Origin: Pseudomonadota bacterium
GTDB lineage: Bacteria > Pseudomonadota > Gammaproteobacteria > Xanthomonadales > Xanthomonadaceae
DNA: 56,853 nucleotides
Reading direction: 5' to 3'
NCBI GenBank assembly: GCA_030528565.1
Contig: JAUMYP010000002.1
Span: 1-56,853, forward strand
Positions within the stretch are counted from its first letter, which is position 1, and the number at the start of each line of letters is the position of its first letter. Position numbers and translations under genes: made by a program. Below are positions 40,143-49,835 of the stretch, piece after piece. The notes beneath the pieces were generated by a model, which saw only the letters and a list, made by a program, of their open reading frames with translations, was not told the origin of the DNA and did no database searches.

Positions 40143-42137
40143 ATGAATATCCGCACGTCCACCCTGTCATTGCTGTTGGTTCTGACCGCCTGTGCCGGTC
40201 AGGGCGATACCCAGCCGCCGTTGCGCAGCAATGTAGCTACACATATTGTCACCACCAGCGACGCCCGCCTGCGCGCGCAGGACGCGGAGTTGACTGCGGC
40301 GCTGGCCGCAGCCGAGAACGGGCAATGGCAGGCAGGCCGCTTTCCGGCACTGGCGCAGCCCCCGCTACAGGCATGGCTGGAGTATGCCCAGTTGCGCCAG
40401 GGCATCGACACCCTGGACATTGGCCGCGCCGAGTCGTTTCTTGCCCGCCACGGGCAGAGCGCCGCTGGCCTGCGCTTTCGCAATGAGTGGCTGGCCGCCC
40501 TCGGCAGGCGTGCTGAGTGGGCCGCCATCACCCGCACTTGGCAGCCGGGCATCGAGCGTCCGGCGCTGCGCTGTATCTGGCTTGAAGCCCGCAGACAGCA
40601 GGGGCAAACCGATAGCGCCTGGATGCAGGATGTACGCGCGCTATGGCTGACCGAGAAGGCGCTGCCCCCTGCCTGCCAGAACGTCATCAGCCACTGGCAG
40701 CGGCAGGGCGGGCTGGATGATGCCCTGCGCTGGCAGCGTATTGATTTGGCGATAGCGGCCAATCAGCCCGCCACCCTCAACGAGGCCGCAGCAGGCTTCC
40801 CGCCCGCCGCAGCCACACTGGCGCGCAGCTATGCCACGGCACTGTCAACAGGCAAGCTCGAGGACGCACGCCACTGGCCACAGGATGCGCGCAGCCGTCA
40901 GGTGGTCAGCAGCGCGCTGCTGGCGATGGCAAAAAAATCGCCTGATGCCGCCGAGGCGGCGCTGCCCGGCTATCAGGCCCGCTTTGATTTGAACGAGGCC
41001 GAGCGTGGCCGCGTGCTGTATGAAATCGCCCTGCAAACGGCAGCCTCCTATCTGCCCGAATCCGCGCGGCGGCTGGCCGCCGTGCCTGTGGCAAGCCGTG
41101 ATGAGCGCCTGTATCAACTGATGCTGCGCGAAGCCCTGGCGCGCCGCGCCTGGGCAGAGGCACTACAGATTATCGAGGGCTTTCCCCAGGCACTGGCCGA
41201 TAAACCGCAGAACCTGTATTTCCGCGCGCGGCTGATGGAAATGACCGGCAAAGCCGGCGCCCCTGCCCTGTACCAGCAAGCTGCCCGGCACCCGGAGTTT
41301 CACGGCTTTCTGGCCGCCGACCGCCTGCAAGCGCCCTACCCGCTGTGCCCGTGGACGCCCGAAGTACAGCCCGCGCTTGAAAAGACGATAGCCGACAATC
41401 CCGGCCTGCAAAGCGCGTTTGCACTGTACCGGATTGGCCGCCGCGAATGGGCGAGCGCCGAGTGGAACCACACCCTGAAAACCTTGGGCGATGCCGAGCG
41501 CCGCATCGCCGTCGCCCAGGCCCAGCAACATGGCTGGTTCGACCGCGCAGTATTTGCTCTTGCCCGCGAAAACCGCGACGAACTGCGCCTGTATGCGCTG
41601 CGCTTTCCGCTGGCCTATCGGGAAGTCATCGAACGTGAAGCGAAAAAGCACGCGCTTGACCCGGCCTGGATTGCGGCCGAAATCCGTGCCGAAAGCCTGT
41701 TCGATGCACAGGCGCGCTCGCAGGCCAATGCCATCGGCCTGATGCAGGTGCTGCCCGCCACTGGCGAGGCCACCGCCACACGCGCAGCCATCCCCTGGCA
41801 GGGCGTGCAGACCCTGTATCAGCCCGAAACCAATATCGCCATCGGCACGGCCTACCTGCGCGAAATGAAAAACCGCTGGCCGCATCTGCCCGCCGCCATC
41901 GCCGCCTATAACGCCGGCCCCACGCCCACCGCCCGCTGGCAAAGCCAACGCCCGGATTTCGATGCCGATTTCTGGATTGAAACCATCAGCTATCGTGAAA
42001 CCCGCGAATACGTGCCGCGCGTGCTGGCCTTCAGCGTGATTTATGACTGGCGCATGCGCGGCGATGCACTGCGTATCAGCGAGCGCATCAGCGGCAACCT
42101 GCAAGGCAGGCGGGTTCAGTTCCACTGCCCGCAATAA
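40143..42137 (+). CDS. slt: soluble lytic murein transglycosylase (lipoprotein form)
   Basis: 664-aa Slt70-type enzyme. The signal peptide is MNIRTSTLSLLLVLTAC, with a lipobox (LTAC), so it is lipid-anchored rather than soluble. A long alpha-superhelical U/L domain precedes the C-terminal catalytic SLT domain with Glu517 in IRAESLFDAQARS, then ANAIGLMQVLP, the ATNIAIG-type segment TNIAIGTAYLREM and IAAYNAGPTPT. It cleaves glycan strands to 1,6-anhydro-muropeptides. Divergent from the TauE gene; followed 27 bp later by a PH-domain gene. Confidence 0.95.
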   Translation: MNIRTSTLSLLLVLTACAGQGDTQPPLRSNVATHIVTTSDARLRAQDAELTAALAAAENGQWQAGRFPALAQPPLQAWLEYAQLRQGIDTLDIGRAESFLARHGQSAAGLRFRNEWLAALGRRAEWAAITRTWQPGIERPALRCIWLEARRQQGQTDSAWMQDVRALWLTEKALPPACQNVISHWQRQGGLDDALRWQRIDLAIAANQPATLNEAAAGFPPAAATLARSYATALSTGKLEDARHWPQDARSRQVVSSALLAMAKKSPDAAEAALPGYQARFDLNEAERGRVLYEIALQTAASYLPESARRLAAVPVASRDERLYQLMLREALARRAWAEALQIIEGFPQALADKPQNLYFRARLMEMTGKAGAPALYQQAARHPEFHGFLAADRLQAPYPLCPWTPEVQPALEKTIADNPGLQSAFALYRIGRREWASAEWNHTLKTLGDAERRIAVAQAQQHGWFDRAVFALARENRDELRLYALRFPLAYREVIEREAKKHALDPAWIAAEIRAESLFDAQARSQANAIGLMQVLPATGEATATRAAIPWQGVQTLYQPETNIAIGTAYLREMKNRWPHLPAAIAAYNAGPTPTARWQSQRPDFDADFWIETISYRETREYVPRVLAFSVIYDWRMRGDALRISERISGNLQGRRVQFHCPQ

Positions 42138-42164
42138 GCGGGCCATGACCAACACGAGGCTTTC

Positions 42165-42542
42165 ATGGGCATCATCGACACTTTGCTGGGACACGCCGGA
42201 GCCGCACCGGCCGAGCGCATCGAAAAAGAGCTGCAGCCGCTGCTGGCCGATGGCGAGCGCGTGGAGTCTGCCTTCGCCTTCGTGCGCGATATCATCGCCT
42301 TCACCAATCTGCGCCTGATTCTGGTGAACAAACAGGGCGTGACCGCCAAAAAGGTGGAATACCGCAGCATCCCCTATCGCAGCATCGTCATGCACGCCCT
42401 GGAAACCGCCGGGCATTTTGATTTGGACACAGACCTCAAGCTCTGGCTGTCTGGCCAGGCCGACCCCATCTGCCTGAAACTCGGGCGCAGCAAGGCCGCT
42501 ACCCGGCTGGTGGCGCTACTGGCACAGCACGCGCCGGGGTGA
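42165..42542 (+). CDS. bacterial PH-domain protein (bPH_1)
   Basis: 125-aa cytoplasmic protein consisting of a single pleckstrin-like domain: [34 protein letters not shown] (in parts), [30 protein letters not shown] and a C-terminal helix. The 'IAFTNLRLI' and 'RSIPYRSI' blocks are typical of bPH_1 proteins, whose function is unknown. It overlaps the region just before cca (stop 2 bp before the cca ATG), hence probably translated with it. Confidence 0.88.
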   Translation: MGIIDTLLGHAGAAPAERIEKELQPLLADGERVESAFAFVRDIIAFTNLRLILVNKQGVTAKKVEYRSIPYRSIVMHALETAGHFDLDTDLKLWLSGQADPICLKLGRSKAATRLVALLAQHAPG

Positions 42543-42544
42543 GC

Positions 42545-43768
42545 ATGCAAATCTTTCTGGTCGGCGGCGCCGTGCGTGATGAGCTTTTGGGACAGCCCGC
42601 AGGCGACCGCGACTATGTGGTGGTCGGCGCAACGCCCGCGCAGATGCGGGCTAGAGGCTTTACCCAGGTCGGGCGCGACTTCCCGGTGTTCCTGCACCCC
42701 CACACCCATGAGGAATACGCACTGGCGCGCACCGAACGCAAATCCGGCAGCGGCCACCTGGGTTTTGTGGTGCATGCGGCCGAGGACGTGACCCTGGCGC
42801 AAGACCTGGAACGGCGCGACTTCACCATCAATGCCATTGCCCGCAACCTTGAAACCGGCGCGCTGACCGACCCGTTCAATGGCGTGGCCGACCTCAACGC
42901 CCGCGTACTGCGCCATGTTGGCCCGGCATTTGTGGAAGACCCGCTGCGGGTACTGCGCGCCGCACGCTTTCTGGCGCGGCTTGCGCCTTTTGGCTTCACC
43001 CTGGCCGATGAAACCCGGGCGCTGATGCAGCAGATGAGCGCCAGCGGCGAGCTGGCCAGCCTGCCCGCCGAACGCATCTGGCAGGAAATGGCCAAGGCAC
43101 TGCGCAGCCGCAAGCCCTCGGCGTTTTTGCGCTGCCTGCATGAATGCGGCGCACTGGCCGCGCTGATGCCGGAACTCGATGCCCTCTACGGCGTACCGCA
43201 GCGCGCCGAATATCACCCGGAAATCGACGCTGGCCTGCATACCGAAATGGTCTGCGACATGGCCGCAGAACTGGCAGCAGGCGATGACCTGATTGGCTTT
43301 GCCGCCCTCAGCCATGACCTTGGCAAGGCACTCACGCCGCCAGAACAACTGCCACGCCATATCCAGCACGAGCAGCGCGGCATCGCCCCGCTGGAAACAC
43401 TCGCAGCGCGCCTGAAAGTGCCCAACGAGCATCTGGCGCTCGCCAAGCTTGCCTGCCGCCAGCATCTGAGTGTGCACCGCATTGCCGAGCTCAAGCCCGC
43501 CACCGTGCTGAAGTTGATTGAATCAGCCGATGGCTTCCGCAAACCCGAACGCATCCGGCAACTGGCCGTGGTCTGCGAGGCCGATGCGCGCGGCCGCAAG
43601 GGATTCACGGCAACGCCCTACCCGCAGGCCGGACGCTTGATGCGCGCCTTCCATGCCGCCCGCGCCGTCAAAGCCGCAGATGTGGCCGCGCATCTGCACG
43701 GCCCGGCCGTAGGCGAAGCCCTGCGCCGCGCCCGTATCCGCGCGATTGCCGAAGCCCTCAAGCCATAG
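42545..43768 (+). CDS. cca: multifunctional CCA tRNA nucleotidyltransferase
   Basis: 407-aa enzyme adding or repairing CCA at tRNA 3' ends. Head domain [21 protein letters not shown], the metal-binding RDFTINAIA, the neck [14 protein letters not shown], and a C-terminal HD phosphohydrolase domain ([15 protein letters not shown]), i.e. the multifunctional gammaproteobacterial type. The start ATG 42545 is canonical; a GTG two codons upstream overlaps the PH-domain stop and is not used. The two tRNAs in the window nevertheless encode their CCA, so this enzyme acts mainly in repair. Confidence 0.96.
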   Translation: MQIFLVGGAVRDELLGQPAGDRDYVVVGATPAQMRARGFTQVGRDFPVFLHPHTHEEYALARTERKSGSGHLGFVVHAAEDVTLAQDLERRDFTINAIARNLETGALTDPFNGVADLNARVLRHVGPAFVEDPLRVLRAARFLARLAPFGFTLADETRALMQQMSASGELASLPAERIWQEMAKALRSRKPSAFLRCLHECGALAALMPELDALYGVPQRAEYHPEIDAGLHTEMVCDMAAELAAGDDLIGFAALSHDLGKALTPPEQLPRHIQHEQRGIAPLETLAARLKVPNEHLALAKLACRQHLSVHRIAELKPATVLKLIESADGFRKPERIRQLAVVCEADARGRKGFTATPYPQAGRLMRAFHAARAVKAADVAAHLHGPAVGEALRRARIRAIAEALKP

Positions 43769-43814
43769 AGCCTGTTCAATGCCGGGACTGTGCCCAGCAA
43801 TGGCACAAGCATCA

Positions 43815-44489
43815 TCAACCAGGCAGTGCAAGCAGCATCAGCCTGGCTGGCTCACGAGCCGAGTGCCGGATTTCAAGCTTAGTCGCCTGATGCTGCCAGG
43901 CCAGTGCATCGCCGCTTCCAAGCCGCTTGCCGCAAGTCTTGACTTCACCTTGCAGGACTTGCAGCCAGTAGCGGCAGTCGCTTTTCAATACAGCCTCCAG
44001 GCTGTGTCCGGCAGACAGCTGCGCCCAGTGCAGCTGCACATCCTGGCGCAGACCGGCAAGCGGCAAACAGACCCAGCCCGTGCCGGGTGCAGGTAGTTGT
44101 GCCAGTCTGATGCGTGGCGCGGCATTCACCTGATTGGGCTGTATCCAGAACTGCCAGAAATGCGCATCGCGCCCGGCGCGTTGCTGGAACTCCACGCCCC
44201 GACCAGCGCACAAACATTGCACTTGTCCGGCTTCAAGGCAGGTTTCGCTGCCATCGGCATGGCGCTGCAACAGGCTGCCTTTCAGCAGCAGGGTAAGGAT
44301 GTCCATATTCGCGCGGCGCAGCGGTTGCCAGCTATCGCCTGCCGCAAGATGAATTTCATTCACCACCCGGAGTGCGCCAAAACCCAGTTTGTCCGGGGCA
44401 AAGTAGTCACCAAAACAAAAAGCATGGCGGCCTGTTTCGCCGCCATGCGCTGTCTGCCCCCAGATATTTGCCGGGTATTCAAGCATCAT
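43815..44489 (-). CDS. pirin/YhaK-like bicupin with degenerate metal site
   Basis: 224-aa protein related to the YhaK branch of pirins: GRHAFCFGDYFAPDKLGFGALRVVNE (in parts) matches the family's opening. The next block, where family members have a P-H-x-H and later Glu and His as metal ligands, reads DSWQPLRRANMDIL, and the region where G-T-G-V-x-H-S is expected reads GRGVEFQQRA. The histidines are thus missing, so no quercetinase-type metal centre is expected. It overlaps the YceI stop by 4 bp (ATGA), an operon partner of YceI and the nitroreductase. Confidence 0.82.
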   Translation of the reverse strand: MMLEYPANIWGQTAHGGETGRHAFCFGDYFAPDKLGFGALRVVNEIHLAAGDSWQPLRRANMDILTLLLKGSLLQRHADGSETCLEAGQVQCLCAGRGVEFQQRAGRDAHFWQFWIQPNQVNAAPRIRLAQLPAPGTGWVCLPLAGLRQDVQLHWAQLSAGHSLEAVLKSDCRYWLQVLQGEVKTCGKRLGSGDALAWQHQATKLEIRHSAREPARLMLLALPG

Positions 44490-45067
44490 GGCGTGTCCGC
44501 ATGCGCTTCCACGGTGATGCGCAGCCGCACCTCATCACTGACCAGTCGCGCGAACTGGCCCATGCCAAAATCGCTGCGCCTGAAGCTGCCGGTGGCATCA
44601 AAGCCGATGGCCGGGACTTGCTTCACCGGGTGCTCGCCCTGCTCGTTCAGCACCACATCCAGCGTGACCGGGCGGGTGATGCCGCGCAGCTGCAAATTGC
44701 CCAGCACTTCAAGACGGTTGCCGCCCATGGGCCTGACTTCGCGGCTGGTAAAGACCGCCTTCGGGTATTGCGCCACGTCGAAAAAATCCTTGCCCTTGAG
44801 CTCGTTATCCAGCGCCGGCACAAAGCTCTGTAGCGACTGTATCGGGATTTCCACGCGCACCGTGGAGGCTGCCGGATTGGCGCTGTCATACACCAGCTTG
44901 CCGGTGATATCGGCAAAGCCCGCCACCGGGTTGGAAAACCCCATGTGGTTCCAGCTGGCGATAATCATCGTATGGGTGGGGTCGATGCGGTATTCGCTCT
45001 TTTCCGCCCAGGCGCTGCCGCTGGCAGCGGCGAGCAGCGCGATAACAAGCTGTTTTTTCAGTTTCAT
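44486..45067 (-). CDS. periplasmic YceI-like protein
   Basis: 193-aa YceI domain protein. Signal peptide MKLKKQLVIALLAAASGSAWA; the lipocalin-like fold has EYRIDPTHTMIIASWNHMGFSNPVAGF (in parts), FFDVAQYPKAVFTSREVRP and LTLRGITRPVTLDVV-like text (LQLRGITRPVTLDVV). YceI proteins bind polyisoprenoids. The start at 45067 precedes the signal sequence; an ATG at 45076 overlapping the nitroreductase stop is also possible. It sits between the nitroreductase and the pirin-like gene with overlaps. Confidence 0.92.
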   Translation of the reverse strand: MKLKKQLVIALLAAASGSAWAEKSEYRIDPTHTMIIASWNHMGFSNPVAGFADITGKLVYDSANPAASTVRVEIPIQSLQSFVPALDNELKGKDFFDVAQYPKAVFTSREVRPMGGNRLEVLGNLQLRGITRPVTLDVVLNEQGEHPVKQVPAIGFDATGSFRRSDFGMGQFARLVSDEVRLRITVEAHADTP

Positions 45068-45075
45068 GAGCAGCA

Positions 45076-45663
45076 TCAAAGAATCTGGCAGGCTTCGGCA
45101 AACGACAGGCGCGGATGGCGCGGAAAGATACTGGCCGCATCGCCCTTGCCCAGATTCACCAGCATGCTGGATTTCCACTGCGTGCCGGCAAAAAACTCGG
45201 CATCCACTTTGGCACTGTCAAAGCCGGTCATCGGCCCGGTATCCAGCCCCAGTGCACGCGCGGCCAGAATCAGGTAGGCCGCTTGCAGGCTGCTGTTCAG
45301 CAGCGCCGGATGGGCACGGTTTTCACGCGGGCCATCGAACCAGCTCCGGGCATCGGTATGCGGGAACAATACCGGCAGTTTTTCGTGGAAATCCAGGTCA
45401 TAGGCCACCACCACAGTGACCGGCGCCGACATGGTTTTGGCAAGATTGCCTTCGGAAAGCGCCGGCGCCAGACGCTGCCTGGCGGCCTGGCTGCGCAGGA
45501 ACAGGAAGCGCGCCGGGCAACTATTGGCGCCGGTCGGGCCAAACTTCACCAGGTCGTACAGGCGCTGCAAAGTGGCATCGTCAATCTCGCCGGAAAAGCC
45601 GTTATAGGTTCGTGCGCTGCGAAACAACTGGTCAAGGGCGCTATCGTCAAGGGCGGCAAACAT
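45076..45663 (-). CDS. nitroreductase, RutE/malonic semialdehyde reductase-like
   Basis: 195-aa FMN enzyme of the nitroreductase fold. The stretch [17 protein letters not shown], then [59 protein letters not shown] and RLSFAEAC all align by eye with E. coli RutE, a malonic semialdehyde reductase of uracil degradation. No other rut gene is present, so the physiological substrate is open. First of three genes with YceI and the pirin-like gene; divergent from the ELM1-like gene. Confidence 0.9.
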   Translation of the reverse strand: MFAALDDSALDQLFRSARTYNGFSGEIDDATLQRLYDLVKFGPTGANSCPARFLFLRSQAARQRLAPALSEGNLAKTMSAPVTVVVAYDLDFHEKLPVLFPHTDARSWFDGPRENRAHPALLNSSLQAAYLILAARALGLDTGPMTGFDSAKVDAEFFAGTQWKSSMLVNLGKGDAASIFPRHPRLSFAEACQIL

Positions 45664-45711
45664 GGCAATCCTTCTTGTTGGTTATCAAGATGCACAGTGT
45701 AAAGTGCCGCC

Positions 45712-46674
45712 ATGTCCGAGCGCCTCCCATCTTTGCAACAGTCTGTCGCAGCGCCCGTGCTGCTCAGCGACGGCCATGCCGGCAACAGGCGTCAGGCCGA
45801 AGCCCTGGCGCGCGCGCTGGGGCATGCCGGTGCGCCACATGTCACGCTAAACGCCAACGCGCTCGCCAGACTGTTGGCACCGCGCGTCTTTCCCGGTGCG
45901 GGCAATGCACTCGGACAGGATTTCGTGCAATGCCTGCAACAGCCGCCGCCGCTGGCAATTGGCTGTGGCAGGCAGGCAGCACTGGCCACCCGGCTGCTGC
46001 GCGCGCGCGGCAGTTTCGCGATGCAGATACTCCACCCGCGCCTCCACCCGCGCCATTGGGATGCAGTGATTGCTCCGCGCCATGACGGCCTTGCCGGCGC
46101 CAATGTCATTCAAATGGATGGCAGCCTGCACGGCGTGGATGCTGTGTCGCTGGCTGCTGCGCGCGATGATTTTGCCGAAATTTCAGCACTGCCCGGCCCG
46201 CGTGTGGCGCTGCTGCTGGGCGGCGCCAGCAAGCATTGGCCGATGCCGACCGAGGCACTGCTTGCCGCGCTGAACCTGCTTTCGCAAGCAGTGGCCGCAC
46301 AACAGGGCGCGCTGCTGGTCACGACCTCCCGCCGCACACCGGCGGCCTGGCAGAAGCTCTTGCCGATGCTGCGCCCGGCGCTGCTCTGGCGCGATGAGCG
46401 CGATGGCCGCAACCCCTATCCCGGCCTCCTGGCCTGGGCGGACGTCATCGTCTGTAGTGCTGATTCGGTCAATATGCTCTCGGAAGCGGCCGCCACCCCA
46501 GCGCCGCTGTATGTGCTGGGCAGCGAATATCTGCAAGGCCGCCCGGCGCGGTTTTTACACCACTTGCAGACGCAAGGCCGGATTCGCGCCTTTGATGGCA
46601 GCCTGGCTGCATTTGCCGCCACGCCGCTGCGCGAAACCGCACGGGTTGCCGCGCAGCTACTGGCAATGATGTGA
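45712..46674 (+). CDS. ELM1/GtrOC1-family protein (DUF1022)
   Basis: 320-aa protein related to the 'mitochondrial fission ELM1' family (PF06258), which has a GT-B glycosyltransferase-like fold. Visible: VLLSDGHAGNRRQAEALARALG at the N-terminus (in parts), QILHPRLHPRHWDAVIAPRHDGL, VALLLGGASKHWPM, LLVTTSRRTPAAW, ADVIVCSADSVNMLSEAAAT and PLYVLG. Bacterial members are often near LPS or capsule genes, but no such context exists here; function unknown. Its start (M-S-E-R-L) is 48 bp from the divergent nitroreductase start. Confidence 0.88.
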   Translation: MSERLPSLQQSVAAPVLLSDGHAGNRRQAEALARALGHAGAPHVTLNANALARLLAPRVFPGAGNALGQDFVQCLQQPPPLAIGCGRQAALATRLLRARGSFAMQILHPRLHPRHWDAVIAPRHDGLAGANVIQMDGSLHGVDAVSLAAARDDFAEISALPGPRVALLLGGASKHWPMPTEALLAALNLLSQAVAAQQGALLVTTSRRTPAAWQKLLPMLRPALLWRDERDGRNPYPGLLAWADVIVCSADSVNMLSEAAATPAPLYVLGSEYLQGRPARFLHHLQTQGRIRAFDGSLAAFAATPLRETARVAAQLLAMM

Positions 46675-46682
46675 GAGCCTGT

Positions 46683-47717
46683 TCAGGAAAACAGCGTGCG
46701 CGGGTATTCGGGTTTTTGCTCGCGGGCGAGCAGTTGCCGCAGCCCTTCCTCGGGCGTTACCTCGCCATGCAGCACTTGCTGTACGGCGCGCGAGATGGGC
46801 AGTTCCACGCCGTGTTTTTCTGCCTGGCGCATCACTTCGTCGGCGGTCTGGATGGACTCCACCACCTGGCCGATTTCACGCACCGCCTCGTCAATACTCT
46901 GCCCACGGCCAAGCGCCAGCCCCAGCCTGCGGTTGCGCGACAAATCGCCGGTACAGGTCAGCACCAAATCGCCAAGACCCGCCAGCCCCATCAGGGTTTC
47001 CGGTTTGGCGCCGATGGCCTGTGCCAGCCGCAGCACTTCGTTGAGACCGCGGGTAATCAGGCCCGCGCGGGCATTCAGACCCAGCTCCATGCCATCGGCC
47101 ACGCCGGTGGCGACCGCCAGTACGTTTTTCATCGCGCCGCCCAGTTCGGCGCCGACCATGTCGTTGCCGGTATAGGCGCGGAATGCCGGGCCGTGCAGGG
47201 CTTCGGCCACGGTCTGTGCAAACACGGCATTGTCCGAATGCACGGTCAGGGCGGTCGGCAGCCCCAGGGTGACTTCCTTGGCGAATGAGGGGCCGGTGAC
47301 CACGGCAAGCGGTACATCCGCCCCCAGAATCTCTGCGGCCACTTCATGCAGAAAACGCCCGGAGCCAGGCTCAAAGCCCTTGGTCGCCCAAGCCACCCCG
47401 GCTGCCTGCGGGCGCAGCGGCGCCAATTTTTGCAGGGTTTGCGCAAAGGCATGCGATGGCGTCACCACCAGCACCCAAGCGGCGCCTTCCAGGGCGGCGG
47501 CCAGGTCAGTGGTGGCGCGCAGGTTTTCCGGCAGGGCAATGCCGGGCAGATAGCGGGGATTTTCATGCTTACGGTCGATGGCGGCGGCGATGGCTTCATC
47601 GCGCCCCCAAAGCGTGATGGCATGACCGTGGCGCGCCAGGAGGGCTGCCAGCGCCGTGCCCCATGAGCCTGCGCCGAGGACGGCGACAGGCTCTTTTGCA
47701 GAAATGCCTTGCGTCAA
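46683..47717 (-). CDS. gpsA: NAD(P)H-dependent glycerol-3-phosphate dehydrogenase
   Basis: 344-aa enzyme that makes sn-glycerol-3-phosphate for phospholipids. Nucleotide-binding motif [12 protein letters not shown], the [10 protein letters not shown] segment, the catalytic Lys in [17 protein letters not shown], and [21 protein letters not shown]. Normal length and intact. It follows secB by 14 bp, continuing the conserved yibN-secB-gpsA order; grxC, which lies between them in enterics, is absent here. Confidence 0.96.
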   Translation of the reverse strand: MTQGISAKEPVAVLGAGSWGTALAALLARHGHAITLWGRDEAIAAAIDRKHENPRYLPGIALPENLRATTDLAAALEGAAWVLVVTPSHAFAQTLQKLAPLRPQAAGVAWATKGFEPGSGRFLHEVAAEILGADVPLAVVTGPSFAKEVTLGLPTALTVHSDNAVFAQTVAEALHGPAFRAYTGNDMVGAELGGAMKNVLAVATGVADGMELGLNARAGLITRGLNEVLRLAQAIGAKPETLMGLAGLGDLVLTCTGDLSRNRRLGLALGRGQSIDEAVREIGQVVESIQTADEVMRQAEKHGVELPISRAVQQVLHGEVTPEEGLRQLLAREQKPEYPRTLFS

Positions 47718-47731
47718 GCCAATGCTTCCAC

Positions 47732-48262
47732 TCAGGCGTTGCCAGCGGTTTCGCTGGACTGGCTGAGTTCGCCCTGCTGTTCCTGCTGCTGGGCAAGACG
47801 CTGGCGCAGGCCTTCGGCATACAGGGCTTCAAAGTTGATGGGCTGCAACTGGAACGGGGGGAAGCCGCCATTGCTGATGAGTTCGCTGATAGCCGAGCGC
47901 GCATAGGGGTACAGAATCGACGGGCAGTGCGCGCCGAGCATGGCATCCAGGCCAGCCGGGTCAAAGCCGGAGAGGCCAAACACGCCAGCCTGCTGCACAT
48001 CGGCCAGATAAGCGGTCTTATCGCCCAGCTTGCAGGTCAGGGTCACGCCCAGGATGACTTCAAACGCGGTGTCGTTGAGCTGGGTGACGCGCTGGTTGAG
48101 ATTCATCGACAGCTCGGGCTGGCCCTGTTCATTGAACATGGCCGGGGCATTGGGCGATTCAAACGAAACATCGCGGGTATAGATTTTCTCGACCGAGAAG
48201 CTGGCGCCCTGCTGCTGGGGCTGTTCGGTAGCGGCGGCGCCGTTGACGTTTTCTTCGGACAT
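47732..48262 (-). CDS. secB: protein-export chaperone SecB
   Basis: 176-aa tetrameric chaperone that keeps precursors unfolded and delivers them to SecA. Core [58 protein letters not shown] and [10 protein letters not shown]. The start at 48262 (M-S-E-E-N) is the family start; upstream residues are leader. The acidic Gln-rich tail is longer than in E. coli. Its partner SecA is at 22797-25535. Confidence 0.96.
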   Translation of the reverse strand: MSEENVNGAAATEQPQQQGASFSVEKIYTRDVSFESPNAPAMFNEQGQPELSMNLNQRVTQLNDTAFEVILGVTLTCKLGDKTAYLADVQQAGVFGLSGFDPAGLDAMLGAHCPSILYPYARSAISELISNGGFPPFQLQPINFEALYAEGLRQRLAQQQEQQGELSQSSETAGNA

Positions 48263-48350
48263 GATGAACTCCGTAGGGTGGGTGATAGGGGGTCTGGACA
48301 ACAGACTTGGGGATTGTCACACGCCAAGACAAGGGGCGCGCGCAGTATTT

Positions 48351-48782
48351 TCAGTTTTTGCCTTTGACCAGCGGCAGGCTGGCCTGCTCCCAGGCGCTGA
48401 TGCCGCCATCGAGCACATAGACCTTTTCAAAACCGGCCTTGACCAGACGCTTGGCTGCGCCGACCGCACTCATGCCGGTCTTGCAGACCACCACCACCGG
48501 CAATGATTTGGCTGCGGCCAGTTGCTTGTTTTCCGGGTCGAACTGGCTCATCAGCACGTTTTTGGCACCGGCAATATGGCCTTGCTGAAAATCATTGATG
48601 GCGCGGATATCCACCAGCAGGGCATTTTCACGGTTCACCAGCGCGGTGAGTTCAGCAGGCTTGAGTGCCTTGAAGCCCTGCCAGAAACGCGCCAGCTCGG
48701 TGTAAATCAGTGCCAGGGTAATCCCCGCCAATGCCAGCGAAAGCAGCGGGTGGCGGGCAAAGAAAGCAAACAGCTCGGTCAC
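48351..48782 (-). CDS. membrane-anchored rhodanese-like protein (YibN type)
   Basis: 143-aa protein with one N-terminal TM (PLLSLALAGITLALIYTEL) and a rhodanese domain whose active loop is VVVVCKTGMSAVG, with the catalytic Cys. Topology places the domain in the cytoplasm. It matches E. coli YibN, which precedes grxC-secB-gpsA. Proposed roles link it to the Sec machinery or sulphur transfer; the substrate is unknown. It is 88 bp before secB. Confidence 0.9.
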   Translation of the reverse strand: MTELFAFFARHPLLSLALAGITLALIYTELARFWQGFKALKPAELTALVNRENALLVDIRAINDFQQGHIAGAKNVLMSQFDPENKQLAAAKSLPVVVVCKTGMSAVGAAKRLVKAGFEKVYVLDGGISAWEQASLPLVKGKN

Positions 48783-48840
48783 GGCAGAAATCCGTTAATG
48801 CAATGAAAGCGGACGATTTTGACACAGTGCCGGGCAAGAC

Positions 48841-49257
48841 TCACTGTCCTGCCCACAAATCCGGCAGGCCGGAGGTCAAAAACCAGGTCTTGCTGGCCGC
48901 ATCCCAGCGCCAGACTTCCTGATAGCGCACCTGGCGCTCGGTCATGGTATGCCGGTTGGCGATGCCGATTTCAATCATGCGCGCCGCGCCGCCATCGGGC
49001 ACGGCCTCGCTGCTCAATACCCGGTAGCTGGTAACCTGGATTTGTTTCCAGCGATTGCGCTCGATTTCGTTCATTTCGCCACGGGCGCGCAATTCCGGCG
49101 CCAGCTGCGCCCAGGCGCCATCCAAATCGCCCCAGCGTATGGCCGCCGAATAGGCATATTGCGCGCGCTCCAGGGCACTGGCCTGCCCGCCACTACTGGC
49201 ACAGCCGGCCAGCCATATCGCCAACAGAATCAGGGCAAGGATTTTTTTCATTTTCAA
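48841..49257 (-). CDS. lipoprotein of unknown function
   Basis: 138-aa lipoprotein: signal MKMKKILALILLAIWLAGC, lipobox LAGC, Cys19. The mature part has an N-terminal helix ALERAQYAYSAAIRWGDLDGAW, then strands (VTSYRVLSSEAVPDGGAARMIEIG and RQVRYQEVWRWDAASKTWFL in parts), like a small NTF2-type fold often seen in Xanthomonad lipoproteins. This structural guess is low confidence. Located between the rhodanese and thioesterase genes on the same strand. Confidence 0.78.
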   Translation of the reverse strand: MKMKKILALILLAIWLAGCASSGGQASALERAQYAYSAAIRWGDLDGAWAQLAPELRARGEMNEIERNRWKQIQVTSYRVLSSEAVPDGGAARMIEIGIANRHTMTERQVRYQEVWRWDAASKTWFLTSGLPDLWAGQ

Positions 49258-49287
49258 GCATTCCCGGAGGCAGACCCGCCGATTGTG

Positions 49288-49761
49288 TCATGTCTTGCCG
49301 TTTGCAGCCGGCTCGCGCCGCAATGCCACATAGCGCCCACTCAGGGTGCAGGCAGGCCCACCCTCGGCAAGCGCAATGCATACCTGCAAGCGGATGCGCG
49401 CCTTGCCGCGCGCTGCAAACGTGTCGATAAAGGCTTGCAGCGCCTGTGGCGACGGCGCCGTGGCGCGGGCGCGCAAGTCGGTTTTCACCGGGTGCAGATA
49501 TTTCACCTCGCTATCGGCCACATAGACATCCGCCTCGAAGCCCGCGCGCAAGAGCTGCGCTGAGGCCAGCGCCCAGCCGGCCAAGGTCATCAGCGCCACC
49601 AGCGAGCCACCAAAGGCGCTGTCCTTGTCATTGAGATTGGCCGCCAGCGGCGCAGACAGGCTCAAATCATCATCGCCGATGTCGGCAAGGCCAATCTGCA
49701 TCATGCGCACCGGCGGCATCGCCGCCATCCGGCTTTGCAGCCAGGCGTGAATATCACGCAT
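49288..49761 (-). CDS. YiiD-type thioesterase-domain protein
   Basis: 157-aa hot-dog-fold protein of the YiiD C-terminal type (PF09500). Core: PPVRMMQIGLADIGDDDLSLSAPLA (in parts), DKDSAFGGSLVALMTLAGWAL, VADSEVKYLHPVKTD and GPACTLSGRYVAL. Presumably acyl-CoA or acyl-ACP thioester hydrolysis. The start at 49761 (M-R-D-I-H-A-W) is chosen over a frame reaching 49806 because the latter would overlap the divergent hemD leader. Divergent from hemD. Confidence 0.85.
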   Translation of the reverse strand: MRDIHAWLQSRMAAMPPVRMMQIGLADIGDDDLSLSAPLAANLNDKDSAFGGSLVALMTLAGWALASAQLLRAGFEADVYVADSEVKYLHPVKTDLRARATAPSPQALQAFIDTFAARGKARIRLQVCIALAEGGPACTLSGRYVALRREPAANGKT

Positions 49762-49835
49762 AAATGCTCCCCCCGAAAAAATTGCCCATGGTAATGGCTC
49801 TTTCATTTCCGGCTGTCAAAGCGTCCAATGTCCAT

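Noticed and set aside
41163-42416. 417-codon minus-strand frame opposite slt and the PH-domain gene
   Set aside because: Antisense to the Slt catalytic domain; composition is that of a shadow frame.
44486-45178. YceI start at 45178
   Set aside because: The extra residues lie inside the nitroreductase gene and precede a clear signal peptide that begins at 45067.
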